DNA of 55,999 nucleotides, from positions 1 to 55,999 of the forward strand of contig NZ_CABVLY010000041.1 in the NCBI RefSeq assembly GCF_902498995.1, given 5' to 3'. Position numbers and translations under genes: made by a program. The notes beneath the pieces are model-generated. The model did not search any database. It was not told the DNA's origin and saw only the letters and a list, made by a program, of their open reading frames with translations. Below are positions 1 to 8,235 of this stretch, in pieces (position 1 is the stretch's first letter; each line of letters begins with the position of its first letter). Source of the DNA: Burkholderia anthina. GTDB lineage: Bacteria > Pseudomonadota > Gammaproteobacteria > Burkholderiales > Burkholderiaceae.

Positions 1-24
1 CAGCATGCGCCGAAACCCTCGAAC

Positions 25-67
25 TACGACATTTCAACTTTGCCCAGATACGACATTACAACTTTGC
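25..67. repeat. two 19-bp direct repeats downstream of rhs
   Basis: Positions 25-43 and 49-67 match at 18 of 19 bases (TACGACATT[T/A]CAACTTTGC) and are offset by 24 bp. The stretch 1-138 is visibly AT-richer than the genes beside it. Short repeats of this sort occur in the ends of IS21-like insertion sequences, so this could be the edge of an element lying left of the window. That is inference; no transposase or terminal dinucleotide can be seen here. Confidence 0.5.
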
Positions 68-138
68 TCTTACAACGGTTCGGTTGATAATTCACGTTAT
101 GTAAAATCAAATCAGGAAGTCCACAGGGATGGCGATAA

Positions 139-3100
139 TCATGGCGGCGCCCAGCCATTGCTCTTGGGTGCGTTGGCTACCGTGCCCGACGGCAAATAGC
201 CGTATTGCTCCCATTCCTCCGCCGTCCTCGTATGGACCGGGATTTCGCCAATTTCGACAAGGCCGTGGCGAGTTACGATGACTCCGTGCCGTTCGCCGAA
301 CCAATTGTCCATCTGATTTTCCCACGCGTCCTGCAAGCCAAGGAGTTCAGGCTCTCCGGAATGCTTGCTCGTGACGTGCCCGGCTTCGATGGTCGGCCCG
401 TGCGCCCAGTCGACGAGATCTTCATGCTTGCGCGAAGGTGGACGCGTGAAGGCTTTGATGGTGTTTCCGGCGGCGTCTTTTCCCAGCAGAAAGCGCAACG
501 GATGGTTGGCGTCTGCCCAGATTTTGTCCAGCGCCCACTTTCTGAATTCGCTTTTGCAATCCGTCCCGTGCGGATCGATCCACGAGTACGGATTGGGCGC
601 GTACATGTACGGATTGCGCCCGCCTTTGAGGCCGATCGGATCCTGGCTGATGAAGTTCCCGGTTACGGGATCAAAGTAGCGATGTCGGTTGTAATGCAGG
701 CCCGACTCATCGTCGAAGTATTGGCCCTGCAGCCTGAGGGGCTGTTTCATGACTTGCGGGAGCCCGGAGATTTCCGTCGCGGCGCCTGTCGGGCCATAAG
801 ACGCCTCCCAAACGACGTTGCCTTGGGAATCGTGCATTCGCACCGGCGCGCCGTTCGGATCATTCTGGAAGAAATACGGTACGCCGGGGCGTGGTGGCGA
901 ACGTGTGGCCGATTCCGATGCCTTTTTTTCCGCCAGTTCGGTATGTATCGTCGCATGCGGCCGGAATGTTCCAGGGTAATACACCCATTCACGGGCGCAT
1001 CCCGGCACGGATATCGGTATTGACGCGTTGTCGGTTTGACGGTTGCGGCCGCTTCCGACGGCCGTCGTATAGTCATATTCGCCCACGAGCGTATTGCGAT
1101 CCCAGAAAAAACGGCTGATGCGAGACGGCGATATCGAATGTTCGCCGCCCGCCGATTCCGTATCCACAATCTTGCGCACGCGTCGCCCGAATGGATCGTA
1201 TTCGTAGCGCGTATGGATGCGGCCGTGCCCGCCTGCAGCGCCCGGAACGTCGAGTCGTATGGCTACCGTCTCTTCCAGTTGTCCTGTCGCATCCCAACGC
1301 AGTGTCAAATCCTGCCTGGCGTCGTGCCGCCGTCTCAGGTTTCCTGCGCGGTCGTATTCGTGGTGCTGTCCGTCGTAGGTGCCCTCGCGCACCCAGATCC
1401 CTCTCAGCGCCGGATTCATTTCGTCTACGGTGCGGCGTTCGCGAACTCGCGTTTTCAGCAGATCGCCGGCGGGATCGTGCATCAAGCGGCCGAGATGTCC
1501 GGCAGGATCGAGATGTCCGGTAAGGCGGCCCAGCCGGTCGTAGTGAAAGTGCTCGGCATAGCCGCGCGCGTCGCGTTTTTCGACCAGTTCGCCGTTCGCA
1601 TCGTACAAGTATTCGCTTGTGAACAGCATGGTCTTACCGGTCGAGATCAGCAGGGCCTGCGAGGCTAGGCGGCCGTCGGCTTCATATGACAGTTCGCGTT
1701 GCAAGCCGGTCCCGACGTGCTCGGTTCGAGCGTGACCGAGCGGATCCCGGTCGATGACGGTCGGCGCGGCATCGTCGATCTGGATTGACGTCATCGCATT
1801 CAGCATGTCGTACGTATAGCGAACGGCATGCTCGATGATCTCGCTGCCGGCAACAAGCCGAGTTGCGCGATCGATTCGGTTTCCTGAAATATCGTATGCG
1901 CTGGTAATCGTGAAAGTGCTGCCCTGCTCTACGTCAAATTGGCTTTCCACGATCACCCTGCCGTCTGCGTCGTACTCGAATTCGACCCGACTGAAAGGAT
2001 TTTGCGCGAGCACCAGATCGCCATGCTGATTGTAAGAAAAATGGTCGATGCGTACGCTGTTATCGCGCGTCGAGTCGGCCATTCGCTTGTGGACGAGGCG
2101 CCCGGATAGATCGTAGCCGTATTCGATCGTTTGCCCGAGCGGATCGATGCTGTGAAGCAGCTCGCCCGCCGAGCCATACCGATAACGACGCGTTTGCCCC
2201 CAATAGTCCGTTTCTTCGACAATGCGTCCCAGAGGATCGCGTACGAGCTGATACAGTTCGCCGCGCTCATTGACGACCCCGATCAACTGCTGCTCGGTGT
2301 CGTACCGATACTCCACTTGACTCCCGTCCGGTGCAAGCCGTTTGCACATCTGGCCCAATGCGGAATATTCCATTTGCGTAATCTGGCCGTTGGGGTCGCG
2401 ATAGCGCGTCAGGTTGCCGTCGGCGTCATATCCGAAATGGATTTCCTTTTCCCCGGGTTCGATCGCTCGCGTCAGGTTGCCGTTACGGTCGTATTCGTAG
2501 CGGCTGACCTGATTCAGTGCGTTGATTTTCCGCGTGAGGTTGGCTCGTGCGTCATAGGCATACGTCGTGCGATGGCCAAGCGCATCGATGACCTCGATCA
2601 GGTTCCCGTCGTTGTCGTAGGAAAAGTGCATCGTCGCACCACGCGGATCCGTATGCGATATCAACTGCCCATGCGCATCATGGATGTATCGCGAGCTTGC
2701 CCCCGCAGGTGAAGTCTGGGCGATCAGCTTGCCGCACTCATCCCATGTGTACCGCCATTGCCGTCCACCCGAATGCGTCATGGACACGGGCCTTTGATTC
2801 CTGTCGTAGGCCGCGCGCACGATGCTCCCGTCAGCCCGCGCACTCGTCAGCAGATTGCCGCATGTGTCGTACTCCCATGTGGTGGCGCGTGCGGCGGGAT
2901 CGACGCTTTTGCTGGTGCGCCGTTGCCCATCGTACCCGTAGCTCGTTACGCCTCCGAGAGAATCGATTCTCGCGACGGGCAAGCCGCGCTCGTTCGCCTG
3001 CAGGATGGTTACGTGTCCCCTGGAGTCGGTGATTCGCGTCTCATGATGCGCGATATCGTAGTCGAAACGGTAATCGAAAAGCCCTTTGTCGCCCCACGCA

Positions 3101-4737
3101 TGATCGACACGCCATACTCCGTCGTCGTGATGCCGATGACCGTAGTAGAACGAGACGCCTGAGGCACTCGTGTGGCGCACCATCCGATGCCCTTCCGCGT
3201 AAGCGAATCGATGCGGCTGGCCCAAGGCATCGAGCGCGGCGACCATATTGCCGTTGCGATCGTGTTCGTAACCGACCAGCTGATGGGCGCTACCGTTGGC
3301 GTCGATCAATATCAGCGCGGTGAGCCAATTCGCGTGCGTCCGGCCCCTGCTTGCCATGGCCGCTTCACACCGGATCGCTCGTCCGCTTGGTCCGTTACGC
3401 ATCCACTCGAGCAAGCGCGTGAGCGCGCCGTCCGGTCCACGTTCGAACCCCCAGCCGTTGCCGTCGAGGTCGGCCATCTTGTCGAGGGGCAGCGTCAACA
3501 CGGCATCTCCCGCGGACATCGCCATCGTGCGCTGCCAGTTCGCGGGCAATGCGAACTCGTATTCGATTCCTGCGCGCGTTCTCACGACGAGCCACCTGTC
3601 TCGCTGATATAGCGCGTATCCGTACTGCCAATCATAGACGCGCGCAGGCCAACCGGCGGCATCCGGCAGCGCATCGAACGCCGTCGCACGATCCGGAAAG
3701 CATGCGGCAACGCCGGTCGCATCGATGTGATGCATCAGTTCGAGTCGAATATCGGCGGGTGTTTGCCAGCCGACGCCAATGACCCCTTGCCGCATATCGT
3801 GACTGGCGTAGTAGCGGTTCCAGACAAGCGGTAACCGTCCCGCGATCGTGAAGTCGTGCTGTTGGACGATCACCTCGCCGGTAATCGAATCAACAGGCTC
3901 TGCATCCAGCACCTTGCACTTGAGAAACCCCGGCTTCAGATGCAGCTTGTCCGCCAGCGTCTTCGCCCACTTCGATCCGCGAAACGCCTTGAACAACCCC
4001 TTCGCCAGCGCAGCCATGTTGACGATCGGTGGCCCGCCCACCAGCACGGGGCGTCCGGTCGGAACCGGCAGCATGAACGACGTCGGCAGCGACAGATGCT
4101 CGCGCTTCGTATGTGCGCCGTTGTGCGTCGGCGGCTCCAGCCCGACCGCCCAGCAACTCATCGCCGGCAGCGCCAGGAAGGCCATCGGATCGTTGTTCGC
4201 GAGCACGGTCTTGCTGCCCATGTACGCTTCCGCGTCGTTCGACGGATCCGGGTCGGGCGGCGCGAACGATTCGCCCAGCGGAAAATGCAGCGACGGCACG
4301 TGAAATGCGTGTGTGCCGGCCGTCGCGCGCAGCATTCCGTTCACGAAGATCGGCCTGCCTGCGATGCTGCCCATCCCGACGCCGGCGCCTGCCGCATTCG
4401 CGATGTCGGCGGCCACTGCCGCACCCTTCAGCGCCTGCGCGACGGTCGGATCGCTTGCCAGCTTTTTGGCTTCGTTGGAGACCGAGTTGACCGCGTCGTC
4501 GAGTTTCTTCGCGTCGTCCGGATGATCCTGGAGATACTCGACCGCCTTTTCCTCGATGATCGTGAAGGCGATTGCGCCGATGACGCCCAGCGCGGCGTTC
4601 ACGTACTCGCGCAAGTCCAGCATGAACCCGACATGGGGATGCGGCAGAAACACGGGTGTCGGGCTGGGTGCGACCAATACCGAATGCAAGTCGACGCCGA
4701 CGACCGGATCCAGATGTTTGACCGCGGGCAATCCCAT
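139..4737 (-). CDS. Rhs-family T6SS effector with PAAR-like N-terminus and C-terminal toxin tip
   Basis: 1532 aa. The N-terminus (about 1-40 and 126-240) has the PAAR-like features of T6SS Rhs proteins, such as PAVKHLDPVVGVD, GRPIFVNGM, GSKTVLANNDP and GRPVLVGGPP, with a hydrophobic patch near 48-60. DAEPVDSITGEV (about 280) opens the Rhs shell, followed by dozens of YD repeats (Y-D-x-x-G-x-L). The shell closes at DPIGLKGGRNPYMYAPNPYSW and DPHG, the usual Rhs cleavage/junction site. The last 141 residues (about 1392-1532) are the variable toxin region, containing GHVTSKHSG, LQDAWENQ and the ending WEQYGYLPSGTVANAP. From memory this resembles the family annotated 'polymorphic toxin type 5'; its activity is not established here. 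GGAG lies 6 bp before the ATG. It is last in the vgrG module, so VgrG probably carries it through the PAAR-like tip. No immunity gene is visible in the 138 bp downstream. Confidence 0.9.
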   Translation of the reverse strand: MGLPAVKHLDPVVGVDLHSVLVAPSPTPVFLPHPHVGFMLDLREYVNAALGVIGAIAFTIIEEKAVEYLQDHPDDAKKLDDAVNSVSNEAKKLASDPTVAQALKGAAVAADIANAAGAGVGMGSIAGRPIFVNGMLRATAGTHAFHVPSLHFPLGESFAPPDPDPSNDAEAYMGSKTVLANNDPMAFLALPAMSCWAVGLEPPTHNGAHTKREHLSLPTSFMLPVPTGRPVLVGGPPIVNMAALAKGLFKAFRGSKWAKTLADKLHLKPGFLKCKVLDAEPVDSITGEVIVQQHDFTIAGRLPLVWNRYYASHDMRQGVIGVGWQTPADIRLELMHHIDATGVAACFPDRATAFDALPDAAGWPARVYDWQYGYALYQRDRWLVVRTRAGIEYEFALPANWQRTMAMSAGDAVLTLPLDKMADLDGNGWGFERGPDGALTRLLEWMRNGPSGRAIRCEAAMASRGRTHANWLTALILIDANGSAHQLVGYEHDRNGNMVAALDALGQPHRFAYAEGHRMVRHTSASGVSFYYGHRHHDDGVWRVDHAWGDKGLFDYRFDYDIAHHETRITDSRGHVTILQANERGLPVARIDSLGGVTSYGYDGQRRTSKSVDPAARATTWEYDTCGNLLTSARADGSIVRAAYDRNQRPVSMTHSGGRQWRYTWDECGKLIAQTSPAGASSRYIHDAHGQLISHTDPRGATMHFSYDNDGNLIEVIDALGHRTTYAYDARANLTRKINALNQVSRYEYDRNGNLTRAIEPGEKEIHFGYDADGNLTRYRDPNGQITQMEYSALGQMCKRLAPDGSQVEYRYDTEQQLIGVVNERGELYQLVRDPLGRIVEETDYWGQTRRYRYGSAGELLHSIDPLGQTIEYGYDLSGRLVHKRMADSTRDNSVRIDHFSYNQHGDLVLAQNPFSRVEFEYDADGRVIVESQFDVEQGSTFTITSAYDISGNRIDRATRLVAGSEIIEHAVRYTYDMLNAMTSIQIDDAAPTVIDRDPLGHARTEHVGTGLQRELSYEADGRLASQALLISTGKTMLFTSEYLYDANGELVEKRDARGYAEHFHYDRLGRLTGHLDPAGHLGRLMHDPAGDLLKTRVRERRTVDEMNPALRGIWVREGTYDGQHHEYDRAGNLRRRHDARQDLTLRWDATGQLEETVAIRLDVPGAAGGHGRIHTRYEYDPFGRRVRKIVDTESAGGEHSISPSRISRFFWDRNTLVGEYDYTTAVGSGRNRQTDNASIPISVPGCAREWVYYPGTFRPHATIHTELAEKKASESATRSPPRPGVPYFFQNDPNGAPVRMHDSQGNVVWEASYGPTGAATEISGLPQVMKQPLRLQGQYFDDESGLHYNRHRYFDPVTGNFISQDPIGLKGGRNPYMYAPNPYSWIDPHGTDCKSEFRKWALDKIWADANHPLRFLLGKDAAGNTIKAFTRPPSRKHEDLVDWAHGPTIEAGHVTSKHSGEPELLGLQDAWENQMDNWFGERHGVIVTRHGLVEIGEIPVHTRTAEEWEQYGYLPSGTVANAPKSNGWAPP

Positions 4738-4749
4738 GGGCGTCTCCGC

Positions 4750-6015
4750 TCACCGGCCGCCGCGCAACGCGGCGACTTTCTCGCTGAGTGCGGCCCGGCG
4801 CCGGTCGAACGCGCCGACTTGCGACACCATCCATTCGACGACGAGCTGCAGGTTGCTGTTGACGCGCGTCACGTCATCGAGCATCAATCCGGCGTCGAGC
4901 GCGTTGAAGCCGGCTTCCAGCGCGTGCTCCCGCTCCCCTGCCCGCTCCCAGCACACGGCGCTCATGCGCCACGCCTCGACGGTCATCAGTGCATCGTGCG
5001 CGGCTGTCGTCGAAGCCGCTGCCTGCTCGTAGCAATAGGCGGCTCGAGCATGATCCTTGTGCGTCAGATATACGCTCGCCTCGCCAAACAGGGCGTTCGC
5101 GACGAGCTTGTGTCCGGCTGGATGGCTTGCCTCGACCGCGCGCATGCCGCTGCCGGCGGCACGCCGGTACGCATCGATCGCATGCTCGCGATCACGCCAT
5201 TTCAAATAGGCCGCACCTGCGATCAAGTGCACGACGACGCATTGGTCGAACCACTTCTCGCCTTCGGCCACCTTCAGCGCCGCAGTGCGGAGTTCCTCGA
5301 GGCGGGCGGGACTGCCGTTTTCGATCGTCTCGCTCAACGTGACAAAAAGCCGTCGGAATTCGCCGCTTGCGCCACGCTCACCCGACTCGGCCAGCAGTTC
5401 GCGCGGCACGCTGGCCATCGAATATCGACCATGCACGATGCAGACGAGAGTCGGATGATGCTGAATCAATTGTGCGAACGGATCGATGTTCGTCCGGGGC
5501 ACGACGAAGCGCAAACGCTCGCCGAGTCGCGGCGACGCGACGAGGGTCGACATCAGGCGATCGATCCACCGTACCCACGCGGTTTCATCATCGACGCGGG
5601 CGGGCTCGAGCACGAAAACCAGCGCGGGGAACACGTCCGGGTGATGCTCGATCAGACTGGCTGCTACCGTCAGCATATATCGCACCGGATCGCCACCCTC
5701 GAAGAACGGCGGCTGCCAGTCGGTGCGTATCCCGTGCGTGCTAGATGCGTCACGGCGGCTATCGTAAAAGGCAATCAGTTCGACGGTCAGCGCCTGTGCA
5801 TAGCCGGCCTGGTTTGCGAACGCCGCACGCATCGTTCTCACCGCACACGACGTATCGTCCTGTGCCTGAAAGTACAACCGCACGAGCGGCGCGTCCGCTT
5901 CATCGGTATGCCAGACCATCAACCGTGCGGTCTTGTTCTTCGCGAAACTCATCCAGTCCGAATGCGCATCCATGAACCTGCGCTCCACCGGATTGGTCGG
6001 CTGCCAGTGCTGCAT
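4750..6015 (-). CDS. TPR-like protein between vgrG and rhs, possible Rhs adaptor/chaperone
   Basis: 421 aa, soluble, with no signal peptide. I do not recognise a named family. The N-terminal half (1-200) has a mixed alpha/beta pattern (LMVWHTDEADAPLVRLYF, VFPALVFVLEP) with no catalytic motif I can name. The C-terminal half (about 210-420) is helical with TPR-like repeats: WFDQCVVVHLIAGAAYLKW, DHARAAYCYEQAAAS and REHALEAGFNALDAG. It starts 15 bp after vgrG, has GGAGG before its ATG, and ends 12 bp before rhs. Its position between spike and cargo is where loading adaptors (DUF1795/EagR, DUF4123/Tap, DUF2169) are normally encoded, yet it looks like none of these. Adaptor function is inferred from position only. 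Confidence 0.7.
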   Translation of the reverse strand: MQHWQPTNPVERRFMDAHSDWMSFAKNKTARLMVWHTDEADAPLVRLYFQAQDDTSCAVRTMRAAFANQAGYAQALTVELIAFYDSRRDASSTHGIRTDWQPPFFEGGDPVRYMLTVAASLIEHHPDVFPALVFVLEPARVDDETAWVRWIDRLMSTLVASPRLGERLRFVVPRTNIDPFAQLIQHHPTLVCIVHGRYSMASVPRELLAESGERGASGEFRRLFVTLSETIENGSPARLEELRTAALKVAEGEKWFDQCVVVHLIAGAAYLKWRDREHAIDAYRRAAGSGMRAVEASHPAGHKLVANALFGEASVYLTHKDHARAAYCYEQAAASTTAAHDALMTVEAWRMSAVCWERAGEREHALEAGFNALDAGLMLDDVTRVNSNLQLVVEWMVSQVGAFDRRRAALSEKVAALRGGR

Positions 6016-6030
6016 TCGTACGGCCCTCCG

Positions 6031-8235
6031 TCACGGATTGAGTTTCAGGATCGTGCCTTCGACGGTGTGTTCGCCGGTGGCCGATGACGTCACCTTCGTC
6101 CCGCGCACGCTGTGACTCTCGGAGCCGATCGATGCGACGTTGACGCCCTGGATCGCAATCGTGCCGTCGCTCTTCATCACGATGCTGGACATCCCGCAGA
6201 CGAGCGAAAGCTGGTCGCCCGCGTTGACGAGCACCTGATGCTGCACGTTCGTCGTATGGTTCGCGCCGACATTGACGGTGTGTTCTCCGCCGACCGTGTG
6301 CGTATGGGCATTCGTGATCGTCGACGTTCGCGTGCCGATCTCTTCGGTGTGCGCCGAGGCCACCAGCGTCTTCATGTCCTTCGACGTCGTCTGATACATC
6401 TGTCCGACGTTCAGCGTCTTGCCTTCGCCGATCGTTTCGGTCTTGGCATGCGTGACCGACTCCGTGTGGCTGCCGCCGATCGTCGCCTCACGATCCGACG
6501 CAATCGTCACGGTCTCCTTCTTCCCGACCGTTCGTGTCCGGTTCCCGCCAACCGCATGCGTCTCGTCCACCCCGATCTGCGCGACCCGGCTCTTGCCGAT
6601 ATTCACCGTCTCGTTCTGCCCGACGCTGCGTTGCCGGTTGTTCTTCACCTGCATCGTCTCGTCGTTCCCGACCGTATGCGTGTGATTGTTCCCGACAGAA
6701 AGCGTGTGATCGGCCTCCGTCTCCGCATCGAAGTTTCTTTCCGCATGCATCCACAGCTGCTCGGCGCCCTTCTTGTCCTCGAACCGGAACGCGTTCGCGT
6801 GCTCGGTCGTTCCGCCCGGCGACGATCGCGACAACAGCCCGCTCTGCGTCGCACTGCCCGGCAGCCCCCACGGCGGCATCTTCTCGCCGTTGAAAACGCG
6901 CCCCGTCACGATCGGCTCGTCGGGATCGCCATTGAGGAAATCGACCACAACTTCATCGCCCACGCGTGGAATCTGCACGCCACCGAACCCGCCGCCGGCC
7001 CAAGGGCTCGACACCCGCACCCAGCACGACGAATCCTGGTTGCTCTGCCCATACCGGTCCCAGCGAAACTGCAGCTTCACGCGCCCATACTGGTCGGTCC
7101 AGATTTCTTCCCCCGGCGGCCCGACCACGGTAGCCGTCTGCGGCCCATTGGTGCGCGGCCTCGGCGTCTCTCGCGGCGACCGGTAAGGCAGGCTCGACGG
7201 CTGCACGAGCATCATCGTCTGATGCACGACGGCCTCGGCGCCCTGATCGCTCGCATACGCGTTCTCCTGAAACCGGTACTGGCACCGCACGATCAGATAC
7301 TCGCGATTCTGGTCAGCGCGCGGACAATGCTCGAGCGTGAAAAGATATCCAGGCGCTGCCCCCCGCACGTCCGTTTCGGCACTCGCGCGCTCATGCTCGG
7401 CCTGCTGTTCCTCGAGCCGCACACGGCTGTAATGCGCACCCGGCGCATCGTCGCGATACCCGCCGGGCCATTCGAACGACGCGAAGCTGTCGTGATCGTG
7501 GCCGCGCGGATCGACCTTCTGCGTCGACAGATCGGCCCGCGGCTTCGTGTAGTCGTAGTCGGTGGTCTGATGCTTGCCGACGCTCACCTCCTGTGCGGGC
7601 AGCCACGCGTCGATGCGCTCCTCGTCGGCGATTGCCGTGCGATCCTGCGCGATGTACGGGATCGTTTCGTAGCCGGGCAACGCGACGTGCGACGACATCG
7701 CATCGCACAGCACGAGCGTGTGACTGTCGGCCGCGTGCCGGAAATAGAAATAGATGCCCTCGAATTCCATCAGCCGCGACACGAACGCCGTATCGGTTTC
7801 GTTGTACTGCACGCAGTACTGGCGCGGCACATAGGATTCGGTCAGCTTGTTCTCGATCGGAAAGCCATACGGCGCCAGCACCTCCTGCACGATGTCGGGC
7901 ACGGTGCGGTTCTGGAAGATCCGGCAGTCGGAGCGACGCGTCGCGAGCCACAGCCACGGCCGCACGATCAGCTCGTAGCCGTAGTGCCGTTCGGCGCGCC
8001 GGCCGGCCAGCGTCGCGCGCGCGACGATCCCGTTCAGGTAGCGCGTCGACAGATCCTGCTGCTCGATCCGCACGGTCACGGGCTTGCCGAGCATGTCCTT
8101 CAGCGACAGGCTGTGGTTGTCCGCCAGCGCCTCGATCCGGAATTCGAACAGGCGGCCCAGTTCGTCGCTGCCGTCGAGCGTATGGAATTTCAGGTCGTCG
8201 CCGTGCGGGCTGTCGAGTGTGAATACGCGATTCAC
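6031..8235 (-). CDS. vgrG: T6SS spike protein VgrG (TssI)
   Basis: 734 aa from a GTG start. GAGGAGG sits just upstream, and the GTGA overlaps the clpV stop, so the start is well supported over the long upstream read-through. The order is gp27-like hub (1-about 390, opening VFTLDSPHGDDLKFHTLDGSDE), then gp5 OB-fold (EEIWTDQYGRVKLQFRWD; SSPWAGGGFGGVQIPRVGDEV; NGDPDEPIVTGRVFN), then a gp5-type beta-helix of repeated T-V-G-x-N units (HTHTVGNDE, NETVNIGKS, HTVGGEHTVNVG). The protein ends soon after the helix (EGTILKLNP) with no effector extension. It caps the Hcp tube, and its partner cargo is probably the PAAR-Rhs protein two genes on. Confidence 0.96.
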   Translation of the reverse strand: MNRVFTLDSPHGDDLKFHTLDGSDELGRLFEFRIEALADNHSLSLKDMLGKPVTVRIEQQDLSTRYLNGIVARATLAGRRAERHYGYELIVRPWLWLATRRSDCRIFQNRTVPDIVQEVLAPYGFPIENKLTESYVPRQYCVQYNETDTAFVSRLMEFEGIYFYFRHAADSHTLVLCDAMSSHVALPGYETIPYIAQDRTAIADEERIDAWLPAQEVSVGKHQTTDYDYTKPRADLSTQKVDPRGHDHDSFASFEWPGGYRDDAPGAHYSRVRLEEQQAEHERASAETDVRGAAPGYLFTLEHCPRADQNREYLIVRCQYRFQENAYASDQGAEAVVHQTMMLVQPSSLPYRSPRETPRPRTNGPQTATVVGPPGEEIWTDQYGRVKLQFRWDRYGQSNQDSSCWVRVSSPWAGGGFGGVQIPRVGDEVVVDFLNGDPDEPIVTGRVFNGEKMPPWGLPGSATQSGLLSRSSPGGTTEHANAFRFEDKKGAEQLWMHAERNFDAETEADHTLSVGNNHTHTVGNDETMQVKNNRQRSVGQNETVNIGKSRVAQIGVDETHAVGGNRTRTVGKKETVTIASDREATIGGSHTESVTHAKTETIGEGKTLNVGQMYQTTSKDMKTLVASAHTEEIGTRTSTITNAHTHTVGGEHTVNVGANHTTNVQHQVLVNAGDQLSLVCGMSSIVMKSDGTIAIQGVNVASIGSESHSVRGTKVTSSATGEHTVEGTILKLNP

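Noticed and set aside
5..199. 64-codon plus-strand frame as an immunity gene for Rhs
   Set aside because: It is on the opposite strand, overlaps the rhs 3' end and has no ribosome site. Immunity genes follow the toxin on the same strand.
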